NCBI GenBank assembly: GCA_964469565.1
Contig: CAYXZD010000009.1
Location: forward strand, 62,001 to 126,000
DNA from: GCA-2720975 sp964469565
Lineage (GTDB): Bacteria; Planctomycetota; UBA1135; GCA-002686595
Direction of reading: 5' to 3'
Length of the DNA: 64,000 nucleotides
The notes under the pieces are model-generated. The model was not told the DNA's origin and did not search any database. It worked only from the letters and a program-made list of their open reading frames with translations. Every line of letters starts with the position of its first letter. The first letter of the stretch is position 1. Of this stretch, positions 34,443 to 42,034 are shown in pieces. A program made the position numbers and the translations under genes.

Positions 34443-36130
34443 AAGAACATCACGCTCCCACGAGCTTCATTAGCAAGTACGTTTTCAGCCAGGATCACAA
34501 GGTGATCGGGCTGCAGTACATTCTTACGGCCATGTTCATGGCCATCGTGGGGGGTGGCCTGGCGGTCATGATCCGCACTCAAATTGCGTGGCCTGAGACG
34601 GCCATGGTGACCCCGGAGACGTACCTGAGCTTGGTCACCATGCACGGGACCATCATGGTGTTCTTTGTGGTCTCGCTAGCCCTAGTGAGTGGATTTGGAA
34701 ACTTCTTGGTGCCCCTCATGCTGGGTGCACGGGACATGGCCTACCCATTCCTGAACATGATGTCCTATTGGACAGTCGTGCCTGCCTGCGTGCTGGTGCT
34801 AGTTTCTTTCCTCGTGGAGGGTGGGGCAGCCGCAGCGGGTTGGACGGCCTATCCGCCGCTTTCCGTGGCCCCCGAGGCCTTGCCCGGATCGGGAATGGGG
34901 CAGACCCTGTGGCTCCTGTCTATGGCCTTGTTCATCGCCTCGTTCACCATGGGCGGCCTGAACATCATCGCTACAGTCATGAACTGCCGCGTCAGGGGGC
35001 TCACGATGATGCGCATGCCCCTGACCGTGTGGACCTATTTCATGTCGGCCATCCTGGGTGTGCTGGCGTTCCCGCCCCTGACCGCTGCGGCCATCATGCT
35101 GTTGCTGGATCGTCACGGCGGCACCAGTTTCTTCATGCCGTCGGGCCTTGTGTTCGGTAACGAGGTGTTGGCCCACGAGGGGGGAACCCCGCTCCTGTTC
35201 CAGCACTTGTTCTGGTTCCTAGGGCACCCGGAGGTTTATGTGCTGGTCTTGCCAGGTATCGGAATCACCTTCGATTTGATCGCTAGCTTTGCACGCCGGC
35301 CCATCTTTGGGTACCGCACGTCTGTATGGGCCCTGGTGGCCGTGGGATTCCTCAGCATGATCGTGTGGGGTCACCACATGTACGTGACTGGCATGAACCC
35401 CTACGTGGGGGAGTACTTCTCCATAGCCACTGTGTTGATTACAGCGCCCTTTGCTGTACTGGGCCTCAATCTGGTTGCCAGTTTGTGGCGCAGTCGAATC
35501 CGCATGGAGATCCCCATGTACTGGGCGCTAGGTACGGTTGCAGTGATTGGCTTGGGCGGTTTTGGGGGTCTGTTCTTAGCAACCTCCATTTCTGACATCT
35601 ACTTCCACGATAGTTTCTTCGTGGTGGGACACTTCCACCTCATGATCGGCGTGGTCACTGTGCTGTCCACCTACGGGGGCTTGTATCATTGGTTCCCAAA
35701 GATGTTTGGCCGCATGATGAGTGTTGGACTCGGTAAGCTGCATTTCTGGGGCACCTACGTCCCCATGGTGGCCATCTTCTTCCTAATGCACCTGCAGGGC
35801 ATGTCCGGCCTGCTCCGTCGTTACTACGATCACTCGATTTACCAGTTCCAGGAGCCTGGCCAAGAGTTGGCTGCGGTCATTACTTATTTGACCTATGTGA
35901 CCTTTGCGGCACAGGCCCTGTTCTTCTGGAACTTCTTTGTGAGCATTTTCAAGGGCAAGGAGGCTGGCTCCAACCCCTGGAATGTGACCACTCTAGAGTG
36001 GACCACACCTTCTCCCGCTCCCCATGGAAACTGGCCGGGTGCCTTGCCCGTGGTGGACCGTCATCCCTATGACTACGATCCCTCTGTTGATTCCGACGAG
36101 GATTACAATCCCCAGGGAGTTGTGGCATGA
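34433..36130 (+). CDS. coxA: cytochrome c oxidase subunit I (A-type heme-copper oxidase)
   Basis: A 565-residue polytopic protein with the heme-copper signature residues: heme a ligand His in TMHGTIMVFF, the CuB His and cross-linked Tyr in FLGHPEVYVLVLPG, the His pair in WGHHMY, and HFH in VVGHFHLMIG for both hemes. The Glu in GHPEVY is the D-channel residue typical of A1-type oxidases. It reduces oxygen to water while pumping protons. It overlaps subunit II by 10 bases and subunit III by 4 bases (ATGA), indicating coupled translation in the plus-strand oxidase operon. Confidence 0.95.
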   Translation: MAVEEHHAPTSFISKYVFSQDHKVIGLQYILTAMFMAIVGGGLAVMIRTQIAWPETAMVTPETYLSLVTMHGTIMVFFVVSLALVSGFGNFLVPLMLGARDMAYPFLNMMSYWTVVPACVLVLVSFLVEGGAAAAGWTAYPPLSVAPEALPGSGMGQTLWLLSMALFIASFTMGGLNIIATVMNCRVRGLTMMRMPLTVWTYFMSAILGVLAFPPLTAAAIMLLLDRHGGTSFFMPSGLVFGNEVLAHEGGTPLLFQHLFWFLGHPEVYVLVLPGIGITFDLIASFARRPIFGYRTSVWALVAVGFLSMIVWGHHMYVTGMNPYVGEYFSIATVLITAPFAVLGLNLVASLWRSRIRMEIPMYWALGTVAVIGLGGFGGLFLATSISDIYFHDSFFVVGHFHLMIGVVTVLSTYGGLYHWFPKMFGRMMSVGLGKLHFWGTYVPMVAIFFLMHLQGMSGLLRRYYDHSIYQFQEPGQELAAVITYLTYVTFAAQALFFWNFFVSIFKGKEAGSNPWNVTTLEWTTPSPAPHGNWPGALPVVDRHPYDYDPSVDSDEDYNPQGVVA

Positions 36131-36645
36131 GCGTGGGTCTTGCTCTCCCGGAACAGGCCCCTCTTCGCCCGCGCGCAGGGGATGTCATGTGCATTACCTT
36201 GATAGGGGTCGTCGCCATGTTATTCGCGGGTTTTACGGCGGCCTACTTCATTCGTAGGCCCTCGGTGGACTGGGTGCCCGTGACCCTGCCCGCATGGACC
36301 TGGTTGGGAACGGGTGTGTTGTTCGTGAGTAGCGGCCTGCTCGAATGGGCCCGCCGCAGTGCGAGTCGCAACATGTTTATGGGCAGCATTGCATTGGGCT
36401 TTGTCTTTCTCGGCGCACAGGCGTTGGCTTGGCAAGAGCTGTCAGCGGCGGGTGTGTACATGCCCACCTCTGCCCATGGTTCATTCTTCTTCATGCTCTC
36501 CGCCGTGCACGCCGTGCACCTGGTGGGGGGGCTAGTGGCACTTCTATATGTAGCCGCACGACGCAGCGAAATGCGTTGGGTCGCCGGCTACTGGCATTTC
36601 ATGGGCCTCATCTGGCTCTACACCCTCTTTCTCCTCGCAAACTGA
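36127..36645 (+). CDS. cytochrome oxidase subunit III-like protein (first copy)
   Basis: A 172-residue membrane protein with about five helices and subunit III features: an N-terminal helix with MFAGFTAAYFIRRP-like sequence, FVFLGAQALAWQELSAAGV in the middle, and HGSFFFMLSAVHAVHLVGG with the conserved His residues. It is shorter than typical subunit III (about 260 residues), consistent with loss of the first two helices as in ubiquinol-type or short CoxC proteins. Its ATG overlaps the subunit I stop. A second subunit III gene follows directly, an arrangement I recognise from some Planctomycetota and Acidobacteriota. Confidence 0.8.
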   Translation: MSVGLALPEQAPLRPRAGDVMCITLIGVVAMLFAGFTAAYFIRRPSVDWVPVTLPAWTWLGTGVLFVSSGLLEWARRSASRNMFMGSIALGFVFLGAQALAWQELSAAGVYMPTSAHGSFFFMLSAVHAVHLVGGLVALLYVAARRSEMRWVAGYWHFMGLIWLYTLFLLAN

Positions 36646-36658
36646 CATGGAGACTTCA

Positions 36659-37270
36659 ATGACTCAATCGGGAACCGGCGCGGCATTGGATGTCGAGCCG
36701 TCAGCGTTCAACGTCAGCTGGCAAAAGGCGATGATGTGGCTGTTCATCGTGACCGATGGACTGCTTTTTTCTGGCTACTTGGCGAGCTACATGTTTACTC
36801 GCTTGGCCTTGGCTGACACCACGGGGTGGCCTGACCAGGCGGAAGTTTTCAGTATGAACTTCATCACACTGATGACTTTCACACTGATCACGAGTTCGGC
36901 CACCATGGCCTGCGCAGTCAAGGCTGCCACGGACAAGGACCACAAGGCGGCTCGAAAGTACCTCTTGATCACTACCCTGATTGGCCTGTCGTTCCTAGGA
37001 ATGCAGGCGATTGAGTGGAGCCACTTCATCGGAGATGGGGCACGCCTCACGAGCAACCCGTGGGGGTCGCCGACGTTTTCTGCTTACTTCTTCATGATGA
37101 CAGGATTCCACGGAACTCACGTTCTGATTGGAGTCATCATCCTGTTGATCACGTTCCTACACACGACTCCGACTCGCCTCGATGCGGGTAAGGTCGAGCT
37201 GGCGGGCCTGTACTGGCACTTTGTCGACCTGGTGTGGGTTTTCATCTTTGGCTGTTTCTACCTTCTCTAG
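36659..37270 (+). CDS. coxC: cytochrome oxidase subunit III (second copy)
   Basis: A protein of about 203 residues starting MTQSGTGAALD. The ATG at 36659 has GGAG 6 bases upstream, while the ATG at 36647 has no ribosome site, which decides the start. Five membrane helices carry subunit III hallmarks: KAMMWLFIVTDGLLFSGYLA, FLGMQAIEWSHFI, FFMMTGFHGTHVLIGVII and GLYWHFVDLVWVFIFGCFYL, the last being the classic C-terminal WHFVD motif. This copy is the more canonical of the two and the better candidate for the core subunit. Confidence 0.88.
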   Translation: MTQSGTGAALDVEPSAFNVSWQKAMMWLFIVTDGLLFSGYLASYMFTRLALADTTGWPDQAEVFSMNFITLMTFTLITSSATMACAVKAATDKDHKAARKYLLITTLIGLSFLGMQAIEWSHFIGDGARLTSNPWGSPTFSAYFFMMTGFHGTHVLIGVIILLITFLHTTPTRLDAGKVELAGLYWHFVDLVWVFIFGCFYLL

Positions 37271-37280
37271 GACGTGACCC

Positions 37281-37541
37281 ATGTCTGACGCTTCAACGAC
37301 ATCTTACAAGTCCTATTGGATGGCTTGGTTTCTGCTGCTTTTGATCACCATTGCCATGGTTTTCATCGGGAGCAAGACCGTCTTGGCCCTCGGCATGATG
37401 GTGAAAGCTGCCGTGATCGCCATGTTTTTTATGCACCTGGCCTTTGAACGCAAGAGCTTGGTTTACACGGTTATCGTGGGGTTGATGGTGACAACGGCCG
37501 TAATGGTTGTCCTCTTCATCCCCGACGGGATGGCCATGTAA
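37281..37541 (+). CDS. cytochrome oxidase subunit IV (prokaryotic type)
   Basis: An 86-residue protein with three hydrophobic helices: WMAWFLLLLITIAMVFIG, VLALGMMVKAAVIAMFFMHL and VYTVIVGLMVTTAVMVVLF. FMHLAFERKSL is characteristic of prokaryotic cytochrome c oxidase subunit IV. An AGGACG ribosome site precedes the ATG. Its TAA overlaps the ATG of the next small gene by one base (TAATG), tying that gene to the oxidase operon. Confidence 0.85.
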   Translation: MSDASTTSYKSYWMAWFLLLLITIAMVFIGSKTVLALGMMVKAAVIAMFFMHLAFERKSLVYTVIVGLMVTTAVMVVLFIPDGMAM

Positions 37542-37777
37542 TGAATGGCTTACGTCCATTCTTCTGGACTCTGGCCTGGGGGCTGGGCCTCGCCTTGTTG
37601 CTAGGTACACCAGCCCTTGCGCAGAGCTGCTGACCCCGCTTGGGCGAAAGCCCAGAGACCGCGGGCGTGGCCCGCGGCATTCAGCACGCAACCCTCGTAC
37701 TGCTATTCGTGCCCTGGCTCTTGATCGGTGGGACGGCCTTTTGGTTTTGGCGCCGATATGGGCGCGAGGATGATTAG
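37541..37777 (+). CDS. candidate selenoprotein: 78-codon membrane protein with in-frame UGA
   Basis: An ATG overlapping the subunit IV stop opens a frame of 30 codons that ends at TGA (37631-37633). The same frame then continues 47 codons to TAG at 37777. Before the TGA is a signal peptide (GLGLALLLGTPALAQSC). After it comes PRLGESPETAGVARG and a clear membrane helix (ATLVLLFVPWLLIGGTAFWF) with a basic stop-transfer end (WRRYGRE). Neither half makes sense alone, but together they form a small secreted-then-anchored protein, Cys-UGA-Pro lying just after the signal cleavage. Small Cys-motif proteins of the same layout (signal, CxxC-type motif, one helix) occur downstream of oxidase genes in other bacteria. 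UGA read as selenocysteine would give a Cys-Sec pair. Alternatives are a nonsense mutation or a sequencing error. The frame is clear; the recoding is inference. Confidence 0.6.
37629..37685 (+). promoter_or_regulatory. SECIS-like RNA structure downstream of the in-frame UGA
   Basis: Immediately after the UGA two hairpins can form. The first is TTGGGC-GAAA-GCCCAG (37640-37655, with one G-U pair). The second is a perfect 8-base-pair stem CCGCGGGC / GCCCGCGG with loop GTG (37659-37677). The bases GCTGA containing the UGA (37629-37633) can pair with TCAGC (37681-37685), closing the whole element. The second loop begins with G about 33 bases after the UGA, which falls in the spacing I recall for bacterial SECIS elements (about 16-37 bases, G near the loop start). 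GC-rich sequence folds easily, so this supports but does not prove selenocysteine insertion. Confidence 0.45.
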
Positions 37778-37812
37778 CTAAGGACCCGTTGCGTCATCTT
37801 GGGGCGGCAGTG

Positions 37813-37868
37813 CCAGTGGGGTGGGGCCAGTGGGGTGGGGCTAGTGGGGTGGGGCTAGCGGGCGGGGC
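37813..37868 (+). repeat. four tandem copies of a G-rich 14-base unit
   Basis: The unit CCAGTGGGGTGGGG occurs at 37813-37826 and 37827-37840 exactly, at 37841-37854 with one change (CTAG start), and degenerates at 37855-37868. Each copy has two G4 runs on the plus strand, so the array could form a G-quadruplex in the 3' part of the oxidase transcript. It lies between the end of the candidate selenoprotein and the terminator hairpin. Confidence 0.8.
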
Positions 37869-37891
37869 AGGTCTAGCAGCCCCCACAAACC

Positions 37892-37925
37892 AGCAGCGCC
37901 CGAAGGCTTGCCTTCGGGCGCTGCT
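37892..37925. terminator. strong bidirectional hairpin between convergent operons
   Basis: A perfect 15-base inverted repeat, AGCAGCGCCCGAAGG (37892-37906) and its complement (37911-37925), encloses the loop CTTG. It stands between the plus-strand oxidase operon and the minus-strand response regulator gene, so it can end transcripts from both sides. A short T run (GTTT) follows on the plus strand; on the minus strand the hairpin is followed by GGTTTG. Confidence 0.75.
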
Positions 37926-37991
37926 AGTTTCGGGCCCAGGGGGGATGACTGCGAGGACTGTGTCACATCCCAAGTCTTACGGGACGGCGGC

Positions 37992-38660
37992 TCAGGTGCT
38001 TAGAAGCCCTTCGCGGATGGCCAAGCGGGCAAGCTCTGCTGCGGAGTGCACATCGAGCTTTCGCTGTAGGTTCTCCCGGTGCTTCTTTGCAGTGGAGAGG
38101 CTCATCCCTAAATCGAAGGCCACCTGCTTGTTGCTCTTGCCAATGGCGAGCAACTGGAAGACTTCGCGTTCTCGTGGGGTGAGGCTACTGATGCCGGTCC
38201 CTTCGCGACCCGTCCCATGTGCACCCCCGCGAACCTGGTTCACGAGGGATCCAGACACTTTGGGTGAGACGTAGGCATTGCCGCGGTAGACCGATCGAAT
38301 CGCCAGCCCCATCTCTTCGGGATCTGAATCCTTGGAGAGGTAGCCGTCTGCTCCCGCCTTGATGGACTCGTCCACAAAGGTCTGGCCCTCATGGTGGCTC
38401 AGCATGACGATTCTGGTGTGCCGGCTGATCTTTCGAATCTTGGGAATCGCGTCGATTCCAGAGAGTCCCGGCATGGAGATGTCGAGCAGCACCACATCGG
38501 GGTGCAGGTCGGCGATGGAGTCGAGTGCAGTGCGCGCATCGCCGCTCTCGCCGACCACTTCGACTCCTTCCATTCCATTCAAGAGGCTGTGGAATCCCGC
38601 CCTGAGAATGGCTTGATCGTCGAGGAGATAGACGCGGATGTTGTTAGTTTCAGTGGACAT
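37992..38660 (-). CDS. FixJ/NarL-type response regulator
   Basis: A 222-residue protein with a receiver domain and a LuxR-type DNA-binding domain. The receiver has the acidic pair in YLLDDQ, the phosphorylated Asp in VVLLDISMPGLSG (Asp60) and Lys in YLSKDS. The LuxR domain is LTPREREVFQLLAIGKSNKQ and AKKHRENLQRKL. It should be phosphorylated by the kinase encoded directly upstream on the same strand. The start at 38660 was preferred because the extra ten residues of the longer frame lack coding character. A TACAAT hexamer ends exactly 6 bases before this ATG, so its own transcript could be leaderless. Confidence 0.9.
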   Translation of the reverse strand: MSTETNNIRVYLLDDQAILRAGFHSLLNGMEGVEVVGESGDARTALDSIADLHPDVVLLDISMPGLSGIDAIPKIRKISRHTRIVMLSHHEGQTFVDESIKAGADGYLSKDSDPEEMGLAIRSVYRGNAYVSPKVSGSLVNQVRGGAHGTGREGTGISSLTPREREVFQLLAIGKSNKQVAFDLGMSLSTAKKHRENLQRKLDVHSAAELARLAIREGLLST

Positions 38661-38666
38661 GTGCGC

Positions 38667-38672
38667 ATTGTA
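38667..38672 (-). promoter_or_regulatory. possible -10 element giving a leaderless response-regulator mRNA
   Basis: TACAAT (38672-38667, minus strand) matches the -10 consensus at five of six bases and is separated from the ATG at 38660 by exactly 6 bases. Transcription starting 7 bases after the hexamer would begin at the A of the start codon. No good -35 is present, so the call is tentative. The NorR-like gene shows the same spacing. Confidence 0.3.
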
Positions 38673-38721
38673 GAGGGCAGCTGAGCGCAACTTGGGACGC
38701 AGAAACTAATCCCCCGCAATC

Positions 38722-38760
38722 TACGCCCCAATTCGTACGCACTATACGGAGATGGGCGTA
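38722..38760. repeat. short inverted repeat in the kinase-regulator spacer
   Basis: TACGCCC (38722-38728) and GGGCGTA (38754-38760) form 7-base complementary arms around 25 bases. A TATAGT hexamer (minus strand, within the repeat) could be a -10 of an internal promoter for the response regulator. It may be an autoregulatory site or an attenuating hairpin; the sequence cannot decide. Confidence 0.3.
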
Positions 38761-38795
38761 TAAATCTAGGGCAAAAGGCCCTCGGACCGGTGGCC

Positions 38796-40628
38796 CTAGG
38801 GCCTCCAGACGGGTAGCCGTAGGGTGAAGCACGCCCCCCCTAGGTCCGCACTCGAGCCTGCCTCGATCGTGCCCCCATGCTCCCCGATGATTTTCTTGAC
38901 GAGGGCTAGGCCGAGACCTGTTCCCCCATCCTTGCTGGTGAAGAAGGGCCGGAAGACTGTGGGTTGCATGGCCTCGCTGATTCCCGGTCCGTCGTCTTCG
39001 ATCGTGAGTTCCACCCAAGCTGAGCCCGCGGGCTTTGCTCGAATGTGAATGGCCCCTTCTTCACCAATGGCTTCAATGGCATTGCCGATTAGATTGGTGA
39101 GGGCCTCAGTGATGAGGTTCCCATCCACATGCACGGCGGGACAACCGGGTTCGACGGCTACCTCGATTTCAATCTCCTGGGAATCCGCTTGGTCTCGCAA
39201 GGTCTCGACGGGTTCGAGGATCAGGGGGAGGATCTGCTCCCGTGTCAGGTTCAGATCTAGAGGTTTGGCAAAGGAAAGTGTTCGGCGCATGGTGACCTCA
39301 AGGCTCTGCATTCGTTCCACTAATCCCTCAAGAGTCTCACGTTCGTCCTGGCCAAGGTTGTGAGCCATCGACCTCAGGGCTAGGTTGATGGATGTGATGG
39401 GGTTCTTGATCTCGTGCACCAGGAGCGATGTGGACTCCCCGATGGCAGCGAGAGCCCGCATGATCTGGTGTTCACGTGTTTGCGCACGTTTGAGTTCAGT
39501 GATGTCCCTCCCTTCGGGCAACAACAAGATCACGTCTCCTTGCTCATCGAGAATGGGCTTGAGGGAGAAGTCGACTACACGACGCTTTCCTCTATGGTCG
39601 ATGTGGCTCGTTTCTTCGCGGATGAACTCTCCGCGCGCTGCCCTGCGAATCCACTCCCTCAGCCGCGTCTGTAGGCTCTCGTCGTGGGACCACCAGGGTG
39701 TTTCCCAGAACGGCCGGCCCAGGAGGGCGTTGCGACTCATGCTGGCCCGGTCAAGGGCTGTGCGATTCACTTCGAGAATGCGACCGGTTGGATCGAGGAG
39801 ACCCACCAGCTGAAACTCCTGGTCGAAGATGGCGCGCAAGCGATTCTCCCGGTCCTTGAGCGCATCCTCCGCCTTTCGCCGAATCGTACAATCGCGCATG
39901 GTGCCGCAGATGAGAGGTTCGGCTTGGCCGGGGATATCAATGCGCGAGACTGAAAGCTCTACCCAAAAACGGGCGCCTGTCTTGCGTACGGCTTGAAACT
40001 CCCGCGTGGTATTGAGAATCCAAGTCTCACCGGTTTGTCGGTACCTCTCAAGGTAGCTATCGTGCTGGGAGCGGTAGGGCTCGGGCATGATGAGCTTGAT
40101 GTTCTGGCCCACAAGTTCTTCGGGCGTGTACCCGAAGAAGGTCAGGGCAGAGTCACTCGCAAACTGAATGATCCCGTGCAGGTCTATCGTGAAGACGGCA
40201 TCGAGCATGCCGGCCACGAGGGAAATCATGCGCACCTCTCGCTTGCTGGCCTGCCGTTCGGCCTCTCGGAGGGCCGTGATGTCTCTAGCGCAGGCTACGA
40301 AGGCTGCCGGCGCGGTTCCCTGCTCAACAACGAGGACTCTCCAGAGTGCGTTGCGTACCGATCCATCTGAATGCTTGAGAAGGCTCTCAAAGACTAGCGG
40401 TGCGCGGGGATCCGAGTCACGCCAGCTCATCAGGGTGGAATTCACCCGGTCGAGTTCTTCGGGCATGATGATCTCATGGAGCTTCAAGCCACGGAGGTTT
40501 GCGATAGGGTGTCCAAAAACGCGTTCTGCCGCATCGTTGCCCTGCAAGACATTCCAGTCCTTGTCCAGGGCTACGAGCAGGTCGTGGGTGGCGCCCAGAA
40601 GGAGGGATTGCAGGGAAGCATCGTTCAT
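38796..40628 (-). CDS. PAS-domain sensor histidine kinase, FixL-like
   Basis: A 610-residue soluble kinase with three PAS domains (about residues 10-120, 135-250 and 262-380), a HisKA domain with phospho-acceptor His405 in LVHEIKNPITSI, and an HATPase domain (ALTNLIGNAIEAIG, EDDGPGI, GTGLGLALVKKIIG). PAS domain 2 carries LIMPEPYRSQHDSYLERYR (His189) and NTTREF (Arg209). In FixL the equivalent His is the axial heme ligand and the equivalent Arg contacts bound oxygen, so an oxygen- or NO-sensing heme PAS is plausible. There is no membrane segment. The start MNDASL at 40628 was preferred over 40652. Neighbours (oxidase operon and FixJ-like regulator) fit oxygen control. Confidence 0.85.
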   Translation of the reverse strand: MNDASLQSLLLGATHDLLVALDKDWNVLQGNDAAERVFGHPIANLRGLKLHEIIMPEELDRVNSTLMSWRDSDPRAPLVFESLLKHSDGSVRNALWRVLVVEQGTAPAAFVACARDITALREAERQASKREVRMISLVAGMLDAVFTIDLHGIIQFASDSALTFFGYTPEELVGQNIKLIMPEPYRSQHDSYLERYRQTGETWILNTTREFQAVRKTGARFWVELSVSRIDIPGQAEPLICGTMRDCTIRRKAEDALKDRENRLRAIFDQEFQLVGLLDPTGRILEVNRTALDRASMSRNALLGRPFWETPWWSHDESLQTRLREWIRRAARGEFIREETSHIDHRGKRRVVDFSLKPILDEQGDVILLLPEGRDITELKRAQTREHQIMRALAAIGESTSLLVHEIKNPITSINLALRSMAHNLGQDERETLEGLVERMQSLEVTMRRTLSFAKPLDLNLTREQILPLILEPVETLRDQADSQEIEIEVAVEPGCPAVHVDGNLITEALTNLIGNAIEAIGEEGAIHIRAKPAGSAWVELTIEDDGPGISEAMQPTVFRPFFTSKDGGTGLGLALVKKIIGEHGGTIEAGSSADLGGACFTLRLPVWRP

Positions 40629-40769
40629 GGGGGAAGGAGGGGGCATGGACACTGCCCATTCTACCAGTCACGGGCCGCGCAAACACAGGGGAGCCCGGTC
40701 TGGCACAAATTCTCGTCTACGCTCATTCGCCACCCCCCCTTGGCGAGGGGGGCACCTTATCCTAGGGGA

Positions 40770-42023
40770 GTGTCGGCAACGCTATTCCTAGGCCTCGCTC
40801 TGTTTTTCCAGGATCCATCCTGGTCTCTGCCACCCCTCCTCTATGGCCAGGGGCCGGTCAACAATCGCGTTGAGCGCCTTGCTCAAAGCGTTCACAAGGG
40901 CGAGGTGCGCCTGGAGCGCGAAGGGGGCAGTCGCCTGCGCAGCTTGCTTGCAGCGCTCGATATCCCCGCGGAATCCCAGACGGCTGTTTTTGCTCGTACC
41001 AGCTTTCAGGGCGACATGATCAACGCCCAGCACCCGCGCGCGCTCTATTTCAACGACGACGTCTACGTGGGGTTCGTGCCTGACAGTAGCGTTCTAGAGC
41101 TGACGGCCATGGATCCGAAGGAGGGGCTTGTGTTCTATACCCTGAGCGAGGGCGACCCCACCCCGCGATTTGAACGTGAAGTGGACCGTTGTTTGCAGTG
41201 TCACGCTCCCGCCCACATGGGGCAAATGCCAGCCAACTTGATTCGGTCGGTGCATCCCTCCCCTGGGGGACTACCGCTATTGAGGGCGGGGTCGCAATTC
41301 GTGGACCACACGACTCAGTATGAAGAGCGCTGGGGAGGGTGGTATGTCACTGGGGACACCGGGGAAATGAAACACCTCGGTAACCGACACTTGAGTGAGG
41401 GCCAGGAGCAGCTCGATCCACAAGCCAGCGACCAGGCTACCCTGGAGGGCCTCTGTGACACCATGCCCTACCCTGCGGCCACGAGCGATATCGTGGCCCT
41501 GCTTGTGCTTGAACACCAGGCTCACGTTCAAAACGTGGTGGCTTGGGCAGGCTATGAAGCACGGCGAGCTCTGCACTACCAAGAGGGCCTCAGCCGCGAC
41601 CTAGGCATGCCCGATGGCTCCAAGGTGGACTCCACCCAAGTTCGTCTCGAAGCAACAGCTGTCAAGGTGGTGGACGCCTTGCTGCTTGTGGGTGAACCGG
41701 CTCTCCCGAATGCCGTGGGGAACCGCTCGGCATTTGCCCGGGTGTTTCAGAATCGGGCCCGCCGAGACTTGAAGGGGCGCAGCCTGCGGGATCTTGATCT
41801 CGACAAGCGCCTATTTCGCTATCCGCTGAGCTACATGATTCACTCCGAACTCTTCGCCGCGCTCCCGCAAGCGCTGCTGGACCGTATTTGGCTGCGCTTA
41901 TGGCTGGTGCTCAATGGGATCCTCAATGGCACAGAAGACCCCTACTTAGTGCCGGATGATCGAGAGGCAATTCAGGAAATCCTCAGGCAGACGTTTGAAG
42001 GGACATTGCCCAAGTACTGGTAG
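40770..42023 (+). CDS. secreted monoheme c-type protein of unknown function
   Basis: A protein of about 417 residues. The long upstream open frame overlaps the kinase gene and is antisense-like. A GTG at 40770 starts a short signal (SATLFLGLALFFQDPSWS), so this start is preferred. One c-type heme motif is present (VDRCLQCHAPAHMGQMPANL, about residue 140), with Met residues that could be the distal ligand. Other notable stretches are HPRALYFNDDVYVGF and GGWYVTGDTGEMKHLGN. It resembles conserved secreted cytochromes of unknown role in Acidobacteriota and Planctomycetota. Divergent from the FixL-like kinase, it may be under its control. Confidence 0.65.
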   Translation: MSATLFLGLALFFQDPSWSLPPLLYGQGPVNNRVERLAQSVHKGEVRLEREGGSRLRSLLAALDIPAESQTAVFARTSFQGDMINAQHPRALYFNDDVYVGFVPDSSVLELTAMDPKEGLVFYTLSEGDPTPRFEREVDRCLQCHAPAHMGQMPANLIRSVHPSPGGLPLLRAGSQFVDHTTQYEERWGGWYVTGDTGEMKHLGNRHLSEGQEQLDPQASDQATLEGLCDTMPYPAATSDIVALLVLEHQAHVQNVVAWAGYEARRALHYQEGLSRDLGMPDGSKVDSTQVRLEATAVKVVDALLLVGEPALPNAVGNRSAFARVFQNRARRDLKGRSLRDLDLDKRLFRYPLSYMIHSELFAALPQALLDRIWLRLWLVLNGILNGTEDPYLVPDDREAIQEILRQTFEGTLPKYW

Positions 42024-42034
42024 AGGGCGGCCGC

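Noticed and set aside
37507..37773. 88-codon frame overlapping subunit IV and the candidate selenoprotein
   Set aside because: It is out of frame with both, has no ribosome site and reads as basic, Pro/Gly-rich shadow sequence.
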